A stretch of 29,003 nucleotides of DNA from a virus, in the IMG/VR virus record IMGVR_UViG_3300047300_000074, positions 1 through 29,003 of that record; one strand, 5' to 3'. Within the stretch, counting starts at the first letter, position 1. Every line of letters starts with the position of its first letter. Shown one piece after another: positions 7,670 to 14,700 of the stretch. The notes beneath the pieces are model-generated. The model searched no databases. It saw only the letters and a program-made list of their open reading frames with translations, and was not told the DNA's origin. Made by a program: the position numbers and the translations under genes.

Positions 7670-8014
7670 ATGACCATTGCGCGTTTCGAGAATATCGCCA
7701 TCAACAATCTGGCTTTTGGCAAGTCTGATTTTGGTGAGCAATCGACTACTCAAACAGAGTGGTTCAAGACTCGTGCGCGTGTTGCAGATGTTGCCAACAG
7801 CGTGAAAATCGCTGACAAGTACCGTCTGTATCAGGACTTGGTTCAGTTCACTTTGAACTACACTCCGAACATGAAGATGATTGTTGACAGCCAGCAATCG
7901 TACTCAATTACTTGGCGTGGCAATGACTGGCGCATCACAGATGTTCGTGAATCGAATGACCGTATGCGTGTGACATTCATGTGCTACCGTTCTGACCCTG
8001 TTACGGCGGTGTAA
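7670..8014 (+). CDS. Head closure / head-tail joining protein
   Basis: This 114-residue protein starts immediately after the connector stop (TAAATG junction). It is rich in beta structure and contains 'SITWRGNDWRITDVRESNDRMRVTFMCYR' near residues 82-110. That resembles the beta-barrel end of SPP1 gp16/HK97 gp7-type stoppers ('...y.V..v.... r...l.c.r'). The role would be to seal the portal complex and give the tail a docking surface. Size and gene order support it; sequence similarity is weak by eye, so another connector role is possible. Confidence 0.6.
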   Translation: MTIARFENIAINNLAFGKSDFGEQSTTQTEWFKTRARVADVANSVKIADKYRLYQDLVQFTLNYTPNMKMIVDSQQSYSITWRGNDWRITDVRESNDRMRVTFMCYRSDPVTAV

Positions 8015-8434
8015 ATGGCACAACAGCTTAATGTCGTCCAGTATGGCAAGGCCATTCAGTACCAACTGAGTCAAATCGTTGATCCTGTGCCGGTCTATGC
8101 GGCTTTCAACCGCAACTTTGCCAATCAGCCCAAGTTTGTGACTTGGATGCTGCGTGATGTCCACCAGCCTGTATATACGGGCCAAACTCAGGGCAACAAA
8201 GGCATTGACACGCCGACATTCCAGATTTCAATCTTTACACAGCAGATTGAAGACGGCTTCACGATTTCCAATCAGATTCTTCAGAGCCTGCATGGATATT
8301 CCGGGCAACTTGGCTCTCCAAGTGATGGATTCTTCGTGGCAAAATCTGATGTATTGTGGCTTTATAACAGCTACAATAACGAAGAGAAAATGGCGCAAAT
8401 CTATTTGGATTGCACCATCTACATCCCAGCATAA
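8015..8434 (+). CDS. Tail terminator / tail completion protein
   Basis: This 139-residue protein lies between the stopper and the tail tube, where lambda gpU-like tail terminators are usually encoded. It has a helical start, a central 'FQISIFTQQIEDGFTISNQILQSLHGYSG' segment (about 68-96) and a beta-rich end (MAQIYLDCTIYI). The 'fqisi...... a...a..i...l.g..g' pattern is what DUF3168/gpU-like proteins show. It starts at a TAAATG junction with the preceding gene. The call rests mostly on position and fold-like pattern. Confidence 0.55.
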   Translation: MAQQLNVVQYGKAIQYQLSQIVDPVPVYAAFNRNFANQPKFVTWMLRDVHQPVYTGQTQGNKGIDTPTFQISIFTQQIEDGFTISNQILQSLHGYSGQLGSPSDGFFVAKSDVLWLYNSYNNEEKMAQIYLDCTIYIPA

Positions 8435-8471
8435 GACAATTTGTTCAACTCACTTTTGAAGGAAACTCAAA

Positions 8472-8996
8472 ATGGCTCTCATTAACAAAGTCTTGCCGGG
8501 TTACACCGCAACCCTGTGGTGCCAAACTGGCGCTACGCCCACGCCTCTGACTGATGCTCAACTGGCTACTTGGACTGGTCAAGTTGCTGACATCATCGGC
8601 ACCTCCGCTGGTGGTACTGGCACTGATGGCATTCAAGTTCCCGTTGAAGCTATCCCCGCTTTCGGTGCTGATGACGCTTTCGCTGCTTACTCTGTGGCTG
8701 GCGCTCGTACTGGTGCCAAAATCACCACTCAGAACCAAGTTACCAGCCTGACCATCACGGCTGCTTGGAACCCTGCTGATACTGCCCAGTTGCTCATCCG
8801 TGATGACGGCTACAACGGCACTATCGTTCGTACCTATGTCGTGGCCGTGTATGATGGCACCGATACCGTTGCCTACGCCTTCAACGGCATGGTCGGCGGC
8901 ATGTCGTGGGATATGTCTCCCTCGGCTGAAGGCAAATTCAACTTCACCATCCATCCGGTTGGTGGCAACAGCTACGGTTGGTCTAACAACGCATAA
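8472..8996 (+). CDS. Major tail tube protein
   Basis: This 174-residue, strand-rich, Gly/Ala/Thr-rich protein has a good ribosome binding site (GAAGGAAAC, ATG at 8472). It uses the same C/G-ending codon bias as the first capsid gene, consistent with very high expression. It lies between the tail terminator and the chaperone genes, where the tube subunit is found in lambda-like siphophages. The C-terminal half (AYAFNGMVGGMSWDMSPSAE... FTIHPVGG) resembles the closing strands of tube proteins. Tube proteins diverge strongly, so the assignment comes mainly from context, composition and codon use. Confidence 0.78.
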   Translation: MALINKVLPGYTATLWCQTGATPTPLTDAQLATWTGQVADIIGTSAGGTGTDGIQVPVEAIPAFGADDAFAAYSVAGARTGAKITTQNQVTSLTITAAWNPADTAQLLIRDDGYNGTIVRTYVVAVYDGTDTVAYAFNGMVGGMSWDMSPSAEGKFNFTIHPVGGNSYGWSNNA

Positions 8997-9001
8997 GAAA
9001 C

Positions 9002-9226
9002 ATGACGACAATAAAAGACAGCAATGACCTTCTGAGTTTCCTCGTGGCCCAAGCCGGTTCTTCAAAGGACTGGTTTGGGTACACGCAGCAACGCATCACG
9101 TCCATTGCTCTAGCCCACGAGATTGCTGCAAATCATGCAGATACGATGTCCCCTTCGGAGGCCGTCGAATATGCTATTGAATTGAACCAGCAGGTTTACG
9201 ACAAGATTATCAAAAACAGGAAATGA
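9002..9226 (+). CDS. Small protein between tail tube and tail chaperone
   Basis: This 74-residue, mostly helical, acidic-to-neutral protein starts five bases after the tail tube stop and ends just before the chaperone gene. The C-terminal part 'SPSEAVEYAIELNQQVYDKII' looks like a single amphipathic helix. I recognise no family. Tight packing with neighbours and intact reading suggest it is real. It could be an extra chaperone component or a structural accessory. Confidence 0.62.
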   Translation: MTTIKDSNDLLSFLVAQAGSSKDWFGYTQQRITSIALAHEIAANHADTMSPSEAVEYAIELNQQVYDKIIKNRK

Positions 9227-9227
9227 C

Positions 9228-9680
9228 ATGACACGACTCGGTAGCGCATTCAAGAATTCTGATGGCCTGCGACTCAAAACATTTGAGTTGGGTGGTCAAA
9301 TCTTTCGCGTCCGTATTCCTTTGACCAAGGAAATGGAAGCGATTGAGGAACGCATCAAGAAAGTAGATGAGGCTGAAGAGCAGCGCCGTTACGAGAAAAT
9401 GGTTGCTGGCTTCAGTGAAGTCGAAATTGATGGCGTGGTGAAGACTGAAAACGATTTGGTCGTTGATGGTCGGTCTACTCGTGACATGGTTCGCATGGTT
9501 CTCCAAATGGAAAACCGTGTGGTTGAATTCATCAAGTTGCTTGTCCCGGTTGATGGGACTCTTGATGACATCACATACGAGGAAATCGACTCTGAATGGC
9601 CGATGTCGGTACAACTTGATCTGCTGGCAAAAATCAATGAAGTGATTGCGCCCGGATACAAGGAAGAGCGAAAAAACTAA
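9228..9680 (+). CDS. Tail assembly chaperone, short form (gpG-like)
   Basis: This 150-residue protein is the zero-frame product of the tail chaperone locus that keeps the tape measure in a form ready for tube assembly. It starts at ATG 9228 after CAGGAAA. The protein is charged and helical (EAIEERIKKVDEAEEQRRYEK near 38-58) and ends at TAA 9678-9680. The stop directly follows a canonical slippery heptamer, so a fraction of ribosomes should read on. Position between tube and tape measure plus the frameshift make the call strong although sequence similarity to lambda gpG is not visible. Confidence 0.85.
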   Translation: MTRLGSAFKNSDGLRLKTFELGGQIFRVRIPLTKEMEAIEERIKKVDEAEEQRRYEKMVAGFSEVEIDGVVKTENDLVVDGRSTRDMVRMVLQMENRVVEFIKLLVPVDGTLDDITYEEIDSEWPMSVQLDLLAKINEVIAPGYKEERKN

Positions 9681-10021
9681 TTCAGGACATTCATCGTCAA
9701 GCAAGGGCGTACATCTTTGCTCACGGTGGGTGTCCAGACGAAATTCCGGTGGACGACATGCGATCCATCGAAATCATGTTGTCCGATGGGATGATAGGAA
9801 ACAAGGCGGTGCTTCTGGCCTTGTCGTCCTTGACCACGGGCAACTTGAACGCGAAAATACAAAAGACAGCAAAGCCGTTCCGAATGGAAGACATCTTGCC
9901 GTCAACACATGATTACATTGTTCCACCTCTGACAGAGGAACAGAAGCGAGAGCAGGTCAATGACAAGTTGTTGGCCTTCATTGCCATGAAACCGGGGTCG
10001 GAGGGCTTTATTAAGGCTTGA
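9228..10021 (+). CDS. Tail assembly chaperone, frameshifted long form (gpGT-like)
   Basis: The long form arises by -1 frameshift at 9671-9677. After the slip, translation continues from codon CTA at 9677 to the TGA at 10019-10021, adding 114 residues for a total of about 264. The extension begins LIQDIHRQARAYIFAHGG and continues through DDMRSIEIMLSDGMIGNKA. It is open throughout although no ribosome binding site precedes its first internal ATG (9749), so independent initiation is less likely. In lambda the equivalent T domain binds the tube protein while the G part coats the tape measure. Inferred from the slip site and frame relation. Confidence 0.82.
9671..9677 (+). promoter_or_regulatory. 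Programmed -1 frameshift slippery site A_AAA_AAC
   Basis: The zero-frame codons CGA AAA AAC TAA contain the classic X_XXY_YYZ heptamer A AAA AAC in the correct phase, immediately before the stop. Seven bases downstream, GGACA (9685-9689) can pair with TGTCC (9731-9735), enclosing AGCAA (9700-9704)/TTGCT (9717-9721). This two-part stem is a candidate stimulatory structure. The -1 frame is open for a further 114 codons. Confidence 0.88.
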
Positions 10022-10022
10022 C

Positions 10023-10505
10023 ATGGCAACTGAGATTTTTCGGATCGAAGGCTTGGCTGATTTGGAGTCCAAGCTGTCCGAACTCATGGAGTTGGGCCGT
10101 GCTGACTCTATTGCCAAGCAAACCCTCGTCAAAGCCGCCAAAACGGCTATGGAGCCGGTTTTGCAGGAAGTCCAGTCTACGGCTCCATACGATGCAGAAA
10201 AGCCTCGTGACGCCCGTAATCCGATCCACTTGCGCGACACGGTAAAGCTCACGGCTCGTATTCCAAACGAAACTGATCGTCGATCGACGATGGTCAATCA
10301 GACTGATGTGGCTATTGCTGTCGTGTCTGTCAAAAAATCTGCGGTTTCTCTTGCTCAGGAATTGGGCACAAAGAAACTTCACGCACAACCATTCCTGCGT
10401 CCTGCTCTTGCCCGTCACAAGGACATGGTGGTTTCCTTGTTCAAGGAAGACCTGAAGGAATACATCAATCAAGTTGCGGCTAAACAAGCCCGGAGGAAGA
10501 AGTAA
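10023..10505 (+). CDS. HK97 gp10-like neck/tail completion protein
   Basis: This 160-residue protein matches the HK97 gp10 family pattern. It has an N-terminal helix 'IEGLADLESKLSELMEL', a central helix with 'AKTAMEPVLQEVQSTAPYD', an 'HLRDTV' block near 69-74, and the C-terminal 'AQELGTKKLHAQPFLRPALARHKDMVV' block (about 110-136: glt....aqPFlrpA). Members act at the head-tail neck. Here the gene sits after the tail chaperones and immediately before the tape measure, whereas in HK97-like phages it usually precedes the tail tube gene. It is basic at its C-terminus (KQARRKK). The start at ATG 10023 overlaps nothing and follows the chaperone stop by one base. Confidence 0.8.
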   Translation: MATEIFRIEGLADLESKLSELMELGRADSIAKQTLVKAAKTAMEPVLQEVQSTAPYDAEKPRDARNPIHLRDTVKLTARIPNETDRRSTMVNQTDVAIAVVSVKKSAVSLAQELGTKKLHAQPFLRPALARHKDMVVSLFKEDLKEYINQVAAKQARRKK

Positions 10506-12964
10506 TGGCTTCTCAATATCTTGCACGACTTGGCATTGTTCTTGGTGTCGATAGCGGTGAGCTTGTCCAAGGCATTGAGAATGCCAAGAAACAGTTTCAC
10601 AACTTCAAGAATCAGGTCGAGAAAGACACGAAGGCTGCTGCCCGTGAGTTTGAAGCCCTGAAGAATGCAACTGAGGACTACGGCAAAACACTCACAAAGG
10701 TTGAGCAAATTCAGCGCGAGATTGAGCGTGGTCGTTTCATGTTCGCATCGCAGAACGTGAAAGACAAACTTTTAGAGCAGGCCAAAGCATACGACGCTCA
10801 AGCAGCTTCAATGAAGAAAGTTTCTGGTGTAATGACTGAACAACAGAAGTTGCAAGTCGGATACCAGCTAACTGACTTTTTCACACAGGTTGCAAGCGGT
10901 CAAAACGTAATGATTGCATTCTTGCAACAAGGCGGTCAGCTTAAAGACACAATGGGTGGAGTCGGCAATGCTTTCAAAGCTGTTGCTTCTGTTCTCAGTC
11001 CTATGAAAGTTGGCCTTGCTGCTGTTGCAGGGTACTTTGGAGCTATTGCTTATGCTGCTTACAAAGCAGACGAAGAAGTAGACAAATTCAACGACACGCT
11101 TGCCATGACCGGCAACTACGCTGGCATCTCAATTCAAGAATTTGAGAAGATGTCTCGTGAGATGGCAAAGCTCAGTGGCACATCTATTGGCAACGCAAAA
11201 GATGCTTTGATGCAGCTTGTTGCTTCTGGTCGATTTACAGAAGAATCCATTGGCGCTGTCCAAAGAGCCGTGCTTGCCTTTTCTCGCGTGGCTGGAGTGT
11301 CTGGTGCTGAGGCTGCGAAGCAACTTGAGAGTGGACTTAGTGGTTCTGCTTCTGAGGCAAAGTCTTTGAACGACAGGATGAATTTCCTGACGCTTGAACA
11401 ATATAAGCATATTGAGGCATTAGACAGGGCTGGTAAACGCCAAGAGGCTGCTCGTGAAGTTGCCATTGCCTTGACTACACAGCTTGAACTTCAGGCTCGT
11501 CAGGTCGGTTCTTTGGAGGGCGCTTGGGGAAGGCTTACAAAGTCTTTCAACGAATGGTATGAGAACACAAAAGAGAAACTTCGTGAGCCTACCATTCAGG
11601 AAAACCTTGCTGCAATTGACAAGCAAATTGAGCAAATGCAGGCAAAGATGTCTGGCGATGGAGTGCTTGCAAAACTGCTTGGCCCCGGCTATCAAAAGAT
11701 TATTGATTCTCTAAAAAGCGGCAAGGATGATTTGCTTGAAATTGAGCGTCTTCGCGCTCGTGCATCTTCTGCCAAAAAGGTTGGAGAAGATGAAAAAGGC
11801 GGCATATCTTTGCGTGATCGTGCTGGAGGTCTTGCATCTGAACTTCGTTTTGCTGAAGAAGCTGAAAAGCTAAAGATTGACGCGAAGTTCAAGGCAAGAC
11901 TTGCTTTGGCAAGCGAAGAACAAAAAATTGAAATTGATCTTGAGAGAAAGAAGTTTCTTGCGATTCAGGAGGAACGCAAGACTAATGAAGCAACATTTTC
12001 TCAATTCACTGGGAAGATAGCCGAAATCAGATCGCAAAAGATTGCAGAGGCTGAAGCCGAGGCAGAACAAAAAAGGGTTGAACTTCGCAAAAAGCGTTTT
12101 ACGCAAGAACTTGATGCTGAAATTGCTGCAAGACGTAATGCGGAAGAAAAGCAAGCTCAAGAGGATTTGCGAAAAGTTCAAGCACAGTTAGATGCTTACA
12201 AAACGACTGAAGCCGCAAAAGAGCAAGCAAAATATCAGGGCGATGTTTTGCGTATGCAGATGGACATGATTGGTGCTTCAGAAAAGGAAAAGAATATTGC
12301 TGAAGAAAAGCTCAAGATCGAAAAAGAGATTGCTGATTGGAAGCGTTCTGAGCAATATGGACTGTTATCTGAGAGTGACAAAACATTCTATGAGGAACAA
12401 AAACGTAGAGTGTCTGAAGCAAAAATTGCAAACATTGAGCTTGCGGATTCGCTGCGATATGTCCAAGGAATGTATGACGCTGTTTGGTCGAATATGTCGT
12501 CTGCTATCGAGACATTCGTCCGCACAGGCAAGTTGAGCATCAAGGACTTCACTCGCTCTGTGATTCAGGACATGCTCATCATGAACATGAAGTTGCAAGC
12601 GATGCAACTTGTCCGTGGTTTGCTTGGTAGCTTCATGGCTGGATTCAATACTGGCTCTGTTGGTAATGCAACAACTATGGCTCCCGGTGGCGGTTATTTT
12701 GCTGATGGCGGTGATCCTCCTGTTGGCAAAGTAAGTGTTGTTGGCGAGAAAGGCCCAGAACTGTTTGTGCCTCGCACTGCTGGCACAATCGTTCCTAACC
12801 ATGCGCTTGCTGCAATGGGTAGCACAACGAATGTGACCAATAACTACATCAATGCGATTGATGCCAAGTCGTTTGAACAGCGCCTTTTGGAAAGCAATCA
12901 GACCATCTGGTCGGCTAACCAATACGCATCTAAGAACCTTGCAACGAATTTCGGGAGAACCTGA
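10505..12964 (+). CDS. Tape measure protein (lambda gpH-like)
   Basis: This 819-residue protein sets tail length and is ejected with the DNA. The N-terminal half has the TMP_2-type block 'YQLTDFFTQVASGQNVMIAFLQQGGQL' (about 119-145) and one hydrophobic segment near 172-188. A long charged coiled-coil region (about 440-640) follows. The C-terminal part 'MYDAVWSNMSSAIETFVRTGKLSIKDFTRSV' is the lambda tape-measure C-terminal domain, followed by a Gly-rich tail with 'VGEKGPELFVP'. At about 0.15 nm per residue it predicts a tail of roughly 120 nm. The start overlaps the previous stop (TAATG), and the end overlaps the next start (TGATG). Confidence 0.95.
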   Translation: MASQYLARLGIVLGVDSGELVQGIENAKKQFHNFKNQVEKDTKAAAREFEALKNATEDYGKTLTKVEQIQREIERGRFMFASQNVKDKLLEQAKAYDAQAASMKKVSGVMTEQQKLQVGYQLTDFFTQVASGQNVMIAFLQQGGQLKDTMGGVGNAFKAVASVLSPMKVGLAAVAGYFGAIAYAAYKADEEVDKFNDTLAMTGNYAGISIQEFEKMSREMAKLSGTSIGNAKDALMQLVASGRFTEESIGAVQRAVLAFSRVAGVSGAEAAKQLESGLSGSASEAKSLNDRMNFLTLEQYKHIEALDRAGKRQEAAREVAIALTTQLELQARQVGSLEGAWGRLTKSFNEWYENTKEKLREPTIQENLAAIDKQIEQMQAKMSGDGVLAKLLGPGYQKIIDSLKSGKDDLLEIERLRARASSAKKVGEDEKGGISLRDRAGGLASELRFAEEAEKLKIDAKFKARLALASEEQKIEIDLERKKFLAIQEERKTNEATFSQFTGKIAEIRSQKIAEAEAEAEQKRVELRKKRFTQELDAEIAARRNAEEKQAQEDLRKVQAQLDAYKTTEAAKEQAKYQGDVLRMQMDMIGASEKEKNIAEEKLKIEKEIADWKRSEQYGLLSESDKTFYEEQKRRVSEAKIANIELADSLRYVQGMYDAVWSNMSSAIETFVRTGKLSIKDFTRSVIQDMLIMNMKLQAMQLVRGLLGSFMAGFNTGSVGNATTMAPGGGYFADGGDPPVGKVSVVGEKGPELFVPRTAGTIVPNHALAAMGSTTNVTNNYINAIDAKSFEQRLLESNQTIWSANQYASKNLATNFGRT

Positions 12965-13614
12965 TGTCTTTCCAAACGATCTTTGAGATTCAGCAGTCCA
13001 TGACGGTGAACAACCGCAGGACTGTTGGGCAGCAAGTTAGCCGTTCAGGTCAAGTTCGTGTTGCCCAGTACCTTACGTCTGTGCCGTGGGTGTTCACTGT
13101 GACGCCTCACGCATACCTGCCGTATGCCACATCCCGCGACATCATCCAGACGATTGATAACCTTGATCGTCAGTTGCCTGAAACGATTACTTTCAACAGT
13201 GCGAATCTGGCTTGGTTCACTGACTACCAAGGCGATCTGACGACTGCTCAGGCAAATGCTTTGACTCTGGCTGCTGTTCCTGCGGCAAACGCACAGACAA
13301 TATCTGTTGGTAACTTGCCTTCTGTCGCATCAACAAAATATGTGTTCAAGGCTGGTGATTTTCTTCAGCTTGGAAGCTACACATACAAGGTGACAGAGGA
13401 TGTCCAGCGTGGTTCTGCAAGCACGGTTTCTGTTGACATCCATCGCCCTGTGATTGGGACTCCTACGACTGGCACTCTGGCTGGTGTTGGCAATGCCTGT
13501 GAATTCACAGTCTTGGCAGAACTTTGCCCAACATATACACTGATGCCTGCTCCCGGTGGCGCTTTTGTCCAGTGGGATGACGCATTCGTCTTCAGAGAGG
13601 ACATTACAGGATGA
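12964..13614 (+). CDS. Minor tail / distal tail protein
   Basis: This 216-residue protein is the first gene after the tape measure, the place of lambda gpM or the distal tail protein in related phages. It is strand-rich and contains 'AYLPYATSRDIIQTIDNLDRQLPETITF', then a segment 'YVFKAGDFLQLGSYTYKVTEDV' (about 121-142) that resembles a small beta-domain for ring formation, and ends with 'FVQWDDAFVFREDITG'. Overlaps TGATG with the tape measure and ATGA with the next gene show translational coupling. Specific family not recognised; function from position. Confidence 0.7.
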   Translation: MSFQTIFEIQQSMTVNNRRTVGQQVSRSGQVRVAQYLTSVPWVFTVTPHAYLPYATSRDIIQTIDNLDRQLPETITFNSANLAWFTDYQGDLTTAQANALTLAAVPAANAQTISVGNLPSVASTKYVFKAGDFLQLGSYTYKVTEDVQRGSASTVSVDIHRPVIGTPTTGTLAGVGNACEFTVLAELCPTYTLMPAPGGAFVQWDDAFVFREDITG

Positions 13615-14255
13615 GTACAACAATGACGGCTCTGGATAGCCCGTCTATCCGACATGCCGAATTTATTAGGCTGACGATGCCGTCGAACGTCTACACGTTC
13701 TGCAATGCTGCCGCGCCAATTTCAGTCAATAGCATGACCTTCACGAACTTGGGTAGCCTGCTGCAACTTTCCGACATCAAGCGCGACATCAAGGCTAACA
13801 GTTCTGACTTGAGCATTTCGCTGACTGGCGTTGACGGCACAAACGTGTCAATCGTCCTGAGTTCAGACATCAAGGGTTCGCGCATTGAAGTCTGGCGAGG
13901 CTTTCTTGATTCTGACAACCAGATTATTGAGACTCCGACACAGCAGTTTTTCAAGCGGTATCAAGGCATCGTTTCCAACTATTCCATTACAGAAGATTGG
14001 AACGAACAAGCCAGAACTCGTATCGCTACTGTCGGCATCTCTTGCGCTTCATTCAGGACAATCCTTGAGAATCGCGTGGGAGGCGTCAGAACCACTCCAA
14101 AGATTTGGCAAGTGTTCTATCCCGGCGACAACAGCATGAACCGTGTACCAGCCATTGCTGGATCGTATTTCGACTTTGGTAGTGAACCTGAAACTGGTAG
14201 TCAAGCTCTTGCTAATGCAGCAACTAGATTTGTTAAGAGATTGACTGATTCATGA
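13611..14255 (+). CDS. Tail tip protein, DUF2163-like
   Basis: This 214-residue protein lies between the distal tail protein and the acetyltransferase and is coupled by ATGA overlaps on both sides. It shows an N-terminal beta-rich half ('SDIKRDIKANSSDLSISLTGVD' near 54-75, then 'SRIEVWRGFLDSDNQII') typical of lambda gpL/GTA gp13-like hub proteins. These present the pattern of 'l.is.vd......v.iy.g.ld...'. The C-terminal part with 'RVGGVRTTPKIWQVFYPGDNSMNRVP' resembles the DUF2163 C-terminus. Assigned by pattern and gene order; a Cys-rich cluster-binding end as in lambda gpL is not evident. Confidence 0.58.
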   Translation: MSTTMTALDSPSIRHAEFIRLTMPSNVYTFCNAAAPISVNSMTFTNLGSLLQLSDIKRDIKANSSDLSISLTGVDGTNVSIVLSSDIKGSRIEVWRGFLDSDNQIIETPTQQFFKRYQGIVSNYSITEDWNEQARTRIATVGISCASFRTILENRVGGVRTTPKIWQVFYPGDNSMNRVPAIAGSYFDFGSEPETGSQALANAATRFVKRLTDS

Positions 14256-14698
14256 TTAGATTTGCTACAAGATACGACATTCCAAGGCTTCTGGAGATTG
14301 TTGAAGCGTATTCATTTGAATACCCGATACAGACGCTTGGCGATAGAAGAAACCACTCTGCGAAATATGTTGAGCAGCTTTTGTTCTCCATTATTCAAGG
14401 ACGTGGATTCATCCTGATTGATAAGCACATGACAGGTGCTTTGATTGCTCTGAAGCAAAACAATGTCTGGTGTCCTGATGTTGTAGAGCTTCATGAGCTT
14501 CTGTGGTGGGTAGAGCCAGAACATCGCAATGCGACAGTTGGCGGAAAACTGTGGCTTGAATACGACAAGATGGCAAAAAAGATGTTGCAAGATGGCGTGA
14601 TTCAATGTGCTTACACATCTGTTTCTGCCAAAGGCCCATTGATTGATTACACAAAGCGCGGATACAAAGCTGTCGGCGCGAGTTTCGTGAAGGAATAA
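14252..14698 (+). CDS. GNAT-family N-acetyltransferase inside the tail-tip cluster
   Basis: This 148-residue protein is of GNAT type. It begins with the usual 'MIRFATRYDIPRLLEIVEAY' (beta1-alpha1), has the acetyl-CoA loop HRNATVGGKLW at about 91-101 (R-x-x-x-x-G-G form), and ends with 'TKRGYKAVGASFVKE', the common 'y.k.GFk.....f.K' strand. It would transfer an acetyl group to an unknown substrate. It overlaps the previous gene by ATGA and is followed after two bases by the tail fibre/tip gene, so it is expressed with tail genes. In lambda-like and GTA-like clusters this slot holds an NlpC/P60 peptidase (lambda gpK, GTA gp14), which I do not find here. Confidence 0.83.
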   Translation: MIRFATRYDIPRLLEIVEAYSFEYPIQTLGDRRNHSAKYVEQLLFSIIQGRGFILIDKHMTGALIALKQNNVWCPDVVELHELLWWVEPEHRNATVGGKLWLEYDKMAKKMLQDGVIQCAYTSVSAKGPLIDYTKRGYKAVGASFVKE

Positions 14699-14700
14699 AG

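Noticed and set aside
9749-10021. Independent 90-residue gene starting at ATG 9749
   Set aside because: No ribosome binding site, and the frame is open upstream right back to the slippery site, so it is the C-terminal part of the frameshift product.
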